Shown in pieces: positions 39,759-47,569 of a stretch of 50,183 nucleotides of DNA (position 1 is its first letter; each line of letters starts with the position of its first letter). Origin of the DNA: Chloroflexota bacterium (lineage in GTDB: Bacteria > Chloroflexota > Dehalococcoidia > JACPPY01); the NCBI GenBank assembly GCA_016190755.1, contig JACPPY010000025.1, positions 1 to 50,183 on the forward strand, read 5' to 3'. Under the pieces are notes generated by a model. The model was not told the DNA's origin, searched no databases, and was given only the letters and a program-made list of their open reading frames with translations. A program made the position numbers and the translations under genes.

Positions 39759-40618
39759 ACATGGACTTCACCAAGATGCAGGCGTCCGGAAACGACTTTG
39801 TAATCGTCCGGGAGACGGATGCCAAACGTGATTGGACCGAGCTAGCCCAACGCATGTGCCATCGTCGGTTCGGGATAGGTGCCGACGGCGTCCTGGTAGT
39901 GCTGCCCTCACGGAAGGCAGATTTCAGGGTGAGGGTAATAAACTCTGATGGTTCCGAAGCGGAGATATGCGGCAACGGTTTGATATCGCTAGGCAGATAC
40001 GCCGCAGAAACCGGACTGGTCAAGCCGAAGTGCGACGAAGCAACCATCGAAACACTTGCCGGCATCAAGCGGCTTAAACTGCTGGAGTGCGATGGCGTTG
40101 AGAAAGTTAGAGTGGGCATGGGAGCGCCACACCTGGAACCGAGCGAAATACCGGTAATGGTACAGGTAGGGGAAGGTTACTGCGGTGCTGTGCTGGATTA
40201 TCCGCTGTTCGTCGGCAATCGCAAGTTGCCGTTGAGCTTTGCCTCCATGGGCAATCCTCATGCCGTGATGTTTACCACAAAGCCCCTGGAGGATTTCCCA
40301 CTGACCAGGGTGGGCCCGGTCGTGGAGAACCATCCTATCTTCCCTAACAGGGTTAACTTTGAAGTAGCAAGGGTTATTGAGCGCAACCGGATAGAAGCAA
40401 AGGTCTGGGAAAGAGGCGCTGGAGAGACTTTAGCGTGCGGCAGCGGTGCTTGCGCCATCGCCGTGACAGCCAGGCTACACGGGTATATTGACGGTGAGGT
40501 GGATATCGCGCTCCCTGGCGGGACGCTAACAGTAGAATGGGACGGCAAAGGAGAGGTCGTTTTAACCGGTGCGGCCAAGGTCGTGTTTACCGGGAACTGG
40601 TGCAATAACGGAGGTTAA
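39752..40618 (+). CDS. dapF: Diaminopimelate epimerase
   Basis: FTKMQASGNDFVIV, EICGNGLISLGRY, ERGAGETLACGSGACA. Confidence 0.96.
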   Translation: MVNMDFTKMQASGNDFVIVRETDAKRDWTELAQRMCHRRFGIGADGVLVVLPSRKADFRVRVINSDGSEAEICGNGLISLGRYAAETGLVKPKCDEATIETLAGIKRLKLLECDGVEKVRVGMGAPHLEPSEIPVMVQVGEGYCGAVLDYPLFVGNRKLPLSFASMGNPHAVMFTTKPLEDFPLTRVGPVVENHPIFPNRVNFEVARVIERNRIEAKVWERGAGETLACGSGACAIAVTARLHGYIDGEVDIALPGGTLTVEWDGKGEVVLTGAAKVVFTGNWCNNGG

Positions 40619-40622
40619 CTGA

Positions 40623-41822
40623 ATGAAATTCGCCAGACGAGTCGAACAGCTTCCACCGTACCTCTTTGTAGAGATATCTCGCAAGATCGCCGAAAAGCGG
40701 GCAAAGGGAGAGAAAGTAATCTCCTTCGCCATCGGAGACCCGGACATCCCGACCCCCTCTAACATCGTGAAACGCCTGTGCCAGGCGGCCCATGACCCGA
40801 AGAACCACAGGTACCCGGAGACTGACGGCCTGCCCGAACTGCGCAGGGTGATAGCCGACTGGTACAGGAAGCGATTCGAGGTTTCGCTGGACCCGGATAA
40901 AGAGGTGCTGCCGCTCATTGGCTCGAAGGAAGGCATTGGCCACGCAGCCTTGTGTTTCCTCGACCCTGGAGATGTCGCACTGGTACCGGACCCCGGATAC
41001 CCCGTGTACTCCATCGGCACCATGCTGGTCGGCGGCCAGCCGTACTACATGCCGTTGCTTGAGCAGAACGATTTCCTGCCAGACTTGGATGGTGTGCCTT
41101 TCGATGTGGTCCGCAGGGCAAAAGTCATGTGGATAAACTATCCCAACAATCCGACGGGAGCAGTAGCCGAGCCGGAGTTCTTCGAGAAAGCAATCCACTT
41201 TGCCAAAAAGCATGGGTTGGCCATCCTGCACGATGGTCCGTACTCTGATGTGACGTATGATGACTACAAACCAATATCGTTCTTGCAGATACCCGGGGCC
41301 AGGGATGTGGGCATAGAATTTCATTCCTGTTCCAAGACGTATAACATGACTGGCTGGCGAATAGGCATGGCTGTGGGCAATGCCGAGATGATAAACGCCC
41401 TGATGAGGGTCAAGTCCAACCTGGATTCAGGCGTGTTCCAGGCCGTGCAGTACGCCGCTATCGAGGCGCTTACCGGGCCTCAAAATTGCATAGCCGAGCA
41501 CAACGCCATCTATCAGCGGCGCCGCGACAAGCTTGTCGCCGTGCTGAATGACCTTGGGCTGTCCTTCCGGCCGCCACGGGCGGGCCTGTATATTTGGGCT
41601 CGCGTGCCCGAAGGCTACACCTCGGTGAGTTTCACCTCCAGGCTACTGGACGAAACAGCAGTGGCAGTGACGCCAGGCACTGGCTACGGGCCGAATGGCG
41701 AAGGCTACGTGCGCCTGTCGCTGACACTCCCAGATGCCGATCTGGAAGAGGGCGTGGCGCGGCTGAAAGCATGGCGGGAGAGCTCAAGAGCCACGCCGGT
41801 GAAACAGACAAAGAGGAGTTGA
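40623..41822 (+). CDS. dapL: LL-diaminopimelate aminotransferase
   Basis: INYPNNPTGAVAEPEFF, FHSCSKTYNMTGWRIGMAVGNA. Confidence 0.95.
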   Translation: MKFARRVEQLPPYLFVEISRKIAEKRAKGEKVISFAIGDPDIPTPSNIVKRLCQAAHDPKNHRYPETDGLPELRRVIADWYRKRFEVSLDPDKEVLPLIGSKEGIGHAALCFLDPGDVALVPDPGYPVYSIGTMLVGGQPYYMPLLEQNDFLPDLDGVPFDVVRRAKVMWINYPNNPTGAVAEPEFFEKAIHFAKKHGLAILHDGPYSDVTYDDYKPISFLQIPGARDVGIEFHSCSKTYNMTGWRIGMAVGNAEMINALMRVKSNLDSGVFQAVQYAAIEALTGPQNCIAEHNAIYQRRRDKLVAVLNDLGLSFRPPRAGLYIWARVPEGYTSVSFTSRLLDETAVAVTPGTGYGPNGEGYVRLSLTLPDADLEEGVARLKAWRESSRATPVKQTKRS

Positions 41823-41823
41823 C

Positions 41824-43077
41824 ATAATCTATAAGTCACGAAGGTTTTTTATACCTGAAGGAAAAGGCAAGTCCGCGGGGAAGTCTATTTCCACAGGACA
41901 AACGAAGGAAAAGGCCTTCCTCGTAGGCGTTGAGTACAAAGGCAAGGCGTCCGGTTGGGCGCTTGAGAGTTCATTGGAAGAGCTGGCACGACTGGTCAAG
42001 ACTGCTGGCGCAGAAGTAGTGGGGAAGATGGGGCAGAAACTAGCAAGGCAGTCGCCCTCATATCTGGGAAGAGGCAAACTAGAACAACTGGCTGCGATGA
42101 AGGAAAGTGCCGACTACACACTAGTTGTATGTGACGATGAACTGGAACCTTCTCAGCAGCGGGCACTGGAACAAGCGCTCCAGGTAAAAGTACTGGACCG
42201 CACGGCATTGATCCTGGACATCTTTGCCAGGAGAGCCGGAACGCGGGAAGGGCAACTTCAAGTCGAGCTTGCCCAGCACGAATACCTGTTGCCCCGACTG
42301 GCGGGACAGTGGAGTCACCTTGAGAGGCTCGGCGGCGGTATCGGTACGCGTGGCCCTGGTGAGTCGCAATTAGAGACGGACAAGCGCCTGATAAAGGAAA
42401 AGATCTCACGCCTCAAAAAACAGTTGGAGCAGGTCCGGGCACAACGGTCTCTATATCGCAAGAAGCGCCGGGCCAACGGCATACCGGTGGTTGCCCTGGT
42501 GGGTTACACCAATGCTGGGAAAAGCACTTTGTTCAATATGCTTAGCCGTGCAAATGTCACAGCCGAAGACAAGCTGTTCTCGACTCTGGACCCTGTGACA
42601 AGGCGCCTTGAGCCACGGGGCATGCCGCCGTTCCTGCTCACAGACACCGTTGGTTTCATACAGAAGCTGCCGCCGTCGATCATAGCCGCATTCCGGGCTA
42701 CTCTTGAGGAACTGGAAGAGGCGGATGTGCTGGTTCACGTGGTGGACATAACACATGCCAACGCAGCGGAGCAATGCCAGACGGTCGAGAGCACTCTGGC
42801 AGGGCTGAACCTCCGGCAGAAGCCGACGGTAACCGCGTTGAACAAGATAGACCTCCTCCAAGGGAAACCTGCTGAGGAAGAGGTTGTCCGGCTCAGCCAA
42901 CGGTTGCTGCGACCTTCTGGACGAATCGTACTGTTATCCGCTGCCACTGGGTTCGGCCTGGATGGGCTGCTGAAGAACATCGCGGCCCTGCTACCCACTG
43001 GCGCGTCCCGCAGAGCAGCTACTCCTTCAGCTCAGGACCGCTATGGAACTGCCGGTGAATATCCCGCAGCCGCTTAG
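41824..43077 (+). CDS. hflX: GTPase HflX; probable non-canonical ATA start
   Basis: GRGKLEQLA, GIGTRGPGESQLETD, VALVGYTNAGKSTLFN, DTVGFIQKLP; homologous reading KAFLVGVEYKG lies upstream of the track's TTG start (41974). Confidence 0.92.
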   Translation: MIYKSRRFFIPEGKGKSAGKSISTGQTKEKAFLVGVEYKGKASGWALESSLEELARLVKTAGAEVVGKMGQKLARQSPSYLGRGKLEQLAAMKESADYTLVVCDDELEPSQQRALEQALQVKVLDRTALILDIFARRAGTREGQLQVELAQHEYLLPRLAGQWSHLERLGGGIGTRGPGESQLETDKRLIKEKISRLKKQLEQVRAQRSLYRKKRRANGIPVVALVGYTNAGKSTLFNMLSRANVTAEDKLFSTLDPVTRRLEPRGMPPFLLTDTVGFIQKLPPSIIAAFRATLEELEEADVLVHVVDITHANAAEQCQTVESTLAGLNLRQKPTVTALNKIDLLQGKPAEEEVVRLSQRLLRPSGRIVLLSAATGFGLDGLLKNIAALLPTGASRRAATPSAQDRYGTAGEYPAAA

Positions 43078-43975
43078 ACGTAACGTGGGTGTACACCTGT
43101 GTAGTAGCGATATTCCTGTGTCCCAGGAACTCCTGGACCATCCTTATATCTACGCCTTTGTTCAGCAGGTCCGTTGCAAAGGAGTGACGGAACACATGCG
43201 GCGTCGTGGTCAGCGGACACCCGGTAACCACCGAATACTTCTTGACCATGGCCTGCACCGCCCTCGGGGTTATGCGCTTGCCCGGCACCCTCTTCACTCC
43301 CCGGTAACCTATGAAGAGCGCTTTCTCCTTGTCGTGCCGGCCCGCGAGGTACTGCCTCACAGCTTCGACAGCCCTGGATGAAAAGTAAACTGTCCTTGCG
43401 TGTCCACCCTTACCTATAATGCTGATCTCCAGGTCATCAGCAGTTGACATAAGTCGTACTTGCCCACGGTCGAGTGCCACCAGCTCGGCTATACGCATAC
43501 CGGTGGAAAAAAGGGATTCGAGAATGGCTCTATCTCTCAAGCCGGTTATCGTAGTTGTATCTGACGCCAGGAGCATCTTCTCCACCTGGTCCAGTTGCAG
43601 TACCTTGGGTATTCGCTCGGCGGCCTTCTTGGCCAGTTTGACCTTGTCGGGAGGCATGGATTCTATATCGCGGGCTATGAAGTAGCTCAAGAAAGCTCGC
43701 AGCGCTATGAGGTAGTGGTTCTGTGTGGAACGTTTCAGCGGCTCTTTGGAGATGGGGCTGATGGCACGCGACAGGGCGTAGCGATATTTCCAAACATGAT
43801 CGTCGGACAGCTCGTGGGGCCTCAGCGCGTCCAACTTGTTTTCTGTGAGCCATTTTGCGAAGGCGCTGATAAAACGGCCGTAGGTCTCCTGGCTCTTGAC
43901 GCTGAGGCCCTTTTCCACGTCGAGATACTCCAGAAATCCCGGGATGTTGTCGATGATAGACTTTGTGGACTGCAT
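43019..43975 (-). CDS. Tyrosine recombinase (XerC/XerD-like)
   Basis: LFSTGMRIAELVALD, HVFRHSFATDLLNKGVDIRMVQEFLGHRNIATTQVYTHV. Confidence 0.94.
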   Translation of the reverse strand: MQSTKSIIDNIPGFLEYLDVEKGLSVKSQETYGRFISAFAKWLTENKLDALRPHELSDDHVWKYRYALSRAISPISKEPLKRSTQNHYLIALRAFLSYFIARDIESMPPDKVKLAKKAAERIPKVLQLDQVEKMLLASDTTTITGLRDRAILESLFSTGMRIAELVALDRGQVRLMSTADDLEISIIGKGGHARTVYFSSRAVEAVRQYLAGRHDKEKALFIGYRGVKRVPGKRITPRAVQAMVKKYSVVTGCPLTTTPHVFRHSFATDLLNKGVDIRMVQEFLGHRNIATTQVYTHVTSKRLRDIHRQFHSGPELKE

Positions 43976-44272
43976 CGTGTCATGCCTCCGGCATTCATCT
44001 CTCTTTTGCCCATTATAACTTCGCTAAAGGTACATTATGCGAAGTACCAAATGGATTTTAACATAGGCTGTCAATAGGCTGACATGCGGCTGCTGCGGCT
44101 CGGTGTGCGCGAAAGTTTTGAAAGAGGGTAGAATGCCTGGCCCAATTCTGTCATGGTCGGGCTTGACCCGGCCATCCAGGTAAGTTTGACTGCTGTTGTA
44201 AAATCGTCAGAGGGCTTCTCAGGTCTCACCCACGAAGTGTCGCGCAAAAGGTAAGGCAAACCGAGATGCTCC

Positions 44273-45208
44273 TCAGATTAGCGCTGGCCTGAGGAGTGCT
44301 TGTTCGGGGGCGGATAGCCCCAACATGAGCTTTAGCTGGCGGGCATTGACCACCGCCTTGTCGCCGAAGCAGTTGTTGAACAACACGTGCAGGTGTGTTG
44401 CCCTGGAGGATAGCTCCTTCAACCTGGGCGCCCATTCCTGAAGCTCTTTCTCCGAGTAGAGATAGTTGAACCGTTCTGCTGCGGTCAGGCCTTCTTCTTC
44501 CCATGTGCTGGCGTTTCTCCCGTGGAACCGTACGACGGATATGTCACTGGTTACCCCGATCACTGGCGGTACTGATGATCTGAACCCTTGAGGCTCATCT
44601 ACGCATACACATGCAAGCCCGTTGTCCCTCAAGAGTGCGAACGTCTCATTCCTGTGGCGTTCATCCAGCCATGATGCCGTCCGAAATTCCACTGATAGCT
44701 TGTATTGCGGCAGGTGTTCACCAAGGCCAGCAATGTACGAGATATTCGCTTTGCTGGGCACAAACCAGGGAGGGAATTGGAAAGACACCACGCCCAGTTT
44801 ACCGGCTGAGTCGAGCGGCAGCAATGCGTTCTCGAATCGGTGCCACAGCTCCTTGGCGAGTTCGGCGGGCACGTCTTTCAGGTAGATGTTCTTGTTTGCC
44901 TCGAAACTGGCGGGGAGTTGCAGCCTGATATCTCTGGGCAGGCTCGGCCCAGGCGTGGGATGACCAGTAAAAAGCCGGAAGGCCTTAACGTCGAAGATGA
45001 AGTTGCTGGGTGTCCATTGCGCCCACTTTCCCGCCACAATCTGCGCAGGCATCGCATAGTACGAACTGTCGACTTCTACGAGGGAGAAATTACTGGAGTA
45101 GTAACGCAGCCTTGCCTGGGGAGTCATGGTCTCAGGAGGGTAGAAGGTGCCGGCCTTCAGCAAAGTGGGATCAGCCCAGCTTGATGTGCCTACAACTATG
45201 TCGCCCAT
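44273..45208 (-). CDS. DUF72-domain protein
   Basis: VGTSSWADPTLLKAGTFYPPETMTPQARLRYYSSNFSLVEVDSSYYAMP; HVLFNNCFGDKAVVNARQL. Confidence 0.93.
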   Translation of the reverse strand: MGDIVVGTSSWADPTLLKAGTFYPPETMTPQARLRYYSSNFSLVEVDSSYYAMPAQIVAGKWAQWTPSNFIFDVKAFRLFTGHPTPGPSLPRDIRLQLPASFEANKNIYLKDVPAELAKELWHRFENALLPLDSAGKLGVVSFQFPPWFVPSKANISYIAGLGEHLPQYKLSVEFRTASWLDERHRNETFALLRDNGLACVCVDEPQGFRSSVPPVIGVTSDISVVRFHGRNASTWEEEGLTAAERFNYLYSEKELQEWAPRLKELSSRATHLHVLFNNCFGDKAVVNARQLKLMLGLSAPEQALLRPALI

Positions 45209-45690
45209 GGTCTCCAGCACATTCTAACATAGACAGATTTGAGCCAAGCCCGCGGATCGCAGCCACTCCCAAGGATTCGTAGCCAAACGTGATGCCCTGG
45301 GGACTCTCTTGAAGGGTGCACAACAACGTCATCCCTCATCATTGCTGGCGAAAGCAGTGACAAATCATGACGAGGGTCGCCAACGGAAACCTACTCACAC
45401 CAGGGCCCTGTAGCCAAGAGGACCAAGTCATGATTCGTCGCCTTATCTACACCATGGTTTCATCGTGTCACATCCCAAGTCGTCTCAATAAAGCGCTACA
45501 TCGTCGGTAGCTCCCAGGCAACAGCAGATGAAAACTGGACCCCCTCCCTGATGAAGCAATGGAGTTATTGCATTGAGACTGGCCTATGAGGAGACAGGGG
45601 CATGCCTCGCTTTCATGTGCGCGGCTCACCTGTTGCGATGAAGAGGGTAGAGCGCTATCATACCTTCATTATGAACGGCTGGGTATTAGC

Positions 45691-46593
45691 TTGAATGTAG
45701 TAACAGGAGCCTACAGTTACATCGGCAGCTACATTGCGCGACGGCTCGTCGCCTTGGGAGAACCGGTCAGGACTCTCACCGGCCACCCAAACAGACCCGA
45801 CCCCTTCGGCGGCCAGGTGCCGGCCTTTCCCTTCAATTTCGATAACTCCAGGGCGCTGGCCGACAGCCTGCGGGGAGCCGAAACACTGTACAACACCTAC
45901 TGGGTTCGCTTTCCTCGCGGACGGCTCACATTCGAAACGGCGGTGGAGAATACTAAAAAGCTCATCGGTGCCGCGGAAGAGGCTGGCGTAAGCAGAATTG
46001 TACATATCAGCGTCACCAACTGCTCCGAGACGTCACCCCTGCCCTACTATAAGGGGAAAGCACTGTTGGAAAAGGCCATTGTATGCTCCAAATTATCCTA
46101 CGCCATAGTCCGGCCAACACTTGTCTTTGGAACCGGGGATATCCTGATCAACAACATCGCCTGGTTACTCAGGAGGTTCCCTTTGTTCCCGGTCTTCGGC
46201 TTAGGCGAATACCGTGTGCAGCCCATCTTTGCTGAGGACCTCGCCGAGATAGCGGTAGATGCTGGCCATCAGAAGGCCAACCTGATTATCGACGCGGCTG
46301 GCCCGGACATCTACAAGTTTGACGAACTGGTGCGGTTGATTGCCAAGGCAATCGGGGGCAGAGCCAGAATTATCCACGCCAGTCCCGAAATGGCACTGCT
46401 ACTGGGCAGGCCGATAAGCCTCTTGACCAAAGATACGGTGATAACCGAGAACGAAATTAAGGGACTTATGTCCAATTTGCTCGTGTCTGCCTTGCCCCCA
46501 GCAGGGAAGACAAGCTTCAGGGAATGGCTTGAGCGGAATGCCCCCACGATCGGCACAAAATACGCATCCGAGTTGACCCGGCACTTCCGGTGA
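45691..46593 (+). CDS. NAD(P)-binding atypical SDR/epimerase (NDUFA9-like)
   Basis: NVVTGAYSYIGSYIARRLVALGEPVRTLTG; ALLEKAIVCSKLSYAIVRPTLVFG; ORF track begins at 45586. Confidence 0.85.
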   Translation: MNVVTGAYSYIGSYIARRLVALGEPVRTLTGHPNRPDPFGGQVPAFPFNFDNSRALADSLRGAETLYNTYWVRFPRGRLTFETAVENTKKLIGAAEEAGVSRIVHISVTNCSETSPLPYYKGKALLEKAIVCSKLSYAIVRPTLVFGTGDILINNIAWLLRRFPLFPVFGLGEYRVQPIFAEDLAEIAVDAGHQKANLIIDAAGPDIYKFDELVRLIAKAIGGRARIIHASPEMALLLGRPISLLTKDTVITENEIKGLMSNLLVSALPPAGKTSFREWLERNAPTIGTKYASELTRHFR

Positions 46594-46777
46594 CCCAGGA
46601 TGCCCCCAGGGGACAAACACTAGCGTTTCATCGTGTCAGCAGTCGCCGGTGGCCGCAGATGGCCGCCTTCGGCTCAGGTGGTCCACAAAAACTGGAGAGG
46701 TGGTTTATACTCAGCCCCTCTCCTGTCTAAATGATGGGTAACACTTGAATCGACGAGGGGATAATGCCTTTCGGAAA

Positions 46778-47089
46778 CTAGCGCTTCTCTGATTCCCTGG
46801 TTTCCGTGGCTTTCAGCCTGTCTGCAGTCTGTTGTTCGTGTGCCAGATTGGCGTCCTTGATCTCTTTTCCTTTGGCCAACCGCCCGACATCCTCGGTAGC
46901 GTGCTTGTCCGATTCCTTGGTCTCCCTGGCTTTCAGCCTGTCTGCAGTCTGCTGTTCGCGAGCCAGATTGGCGTCCTTGATCTCTTTGCCTCTGGCCAGC
47001 CGCCCGACACCCTCGGTAGCGTGCTTTTGCTTTCGCTCGGACTCTTTTTTCGATTGTTCTTCTTGGTCTCTCAACTGTCCTACCCCCAT
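46778..47089 (-). CDS. Highly charged 103-aa protein with two tandem 40-aa repeats
   Basis: HATEGVGRLARGKEIKDANLAREQQTADRLKARETKESDK / HATEDVGRLAKGKEIKDANLAHEQQTADRLKATETRESEK. Confidence 0.6.
   Translation of the reverse strand: MGVGQLRDQEEQSKKESERKQKHATEGVGRLARGKEIKDANLAREQQTADRLKARETKESDKHATEDVGRLAKGKEIKDANLAHEQQTADRLKATETRESEKR
46802..47041. repeat. Tandem 120-bp direct repeat (2 units)
   Basis: GGCTTTCAGCCTGTCTGCAGTCTG and CCAGATTGGCGTCCTTGATCTCTTT recur with a 120-bp offset. Confidence 0.9.
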
Positions 47090-47569
47090 TTCAACTCCTT
47101 GTCGGCAACCCTCTCCCGAGGTATTGTGACCTCACCACCGGACAACAACTCCGTCCTGTCTGACCATGCGTATCCTGAGGAGCGCGCCCATGCTCAATGA
47201 AAGCGTTCGTATAATTCCCTGGTTAGTCTTTCCTGTTCGCTTGAATCAGCCACCGTCCGGGGAATCCGTTCTTTTTTCCTTTCGAACAAACTCCCGAATC
47301 GATTTTGGCAACCTTTTTTTATTCATATGCTCAGTGTACGTTATCGGACATTGTGAAACAAGACACTATGTTTGGATCGTGATGGACGAGCGATCCGCAG
47401 CTTACCTGACCACCATCTGACCTGGCCAGCCGGGCAGGGCATTGGTTCGATCCCACTCGCCCCCCGGACCATTCTTCCATCATTCTGCCTTCTGGAATCG
47501 TTGTCCTCGGCCCAGAGAACTGGCTCGGGCGATTGGCACAGCCAGCATGGGGTTCTGAGGCGGGTAACA

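Noticed and set aside
47420-47475. T-arm-like sequence GGTTCGATCCCACTCGCCCC suggesting a tRNA
   Set aside because: No compatible acceptor, D or anticodon arms upstream; the residue spacing gives no sensible anticodon loop
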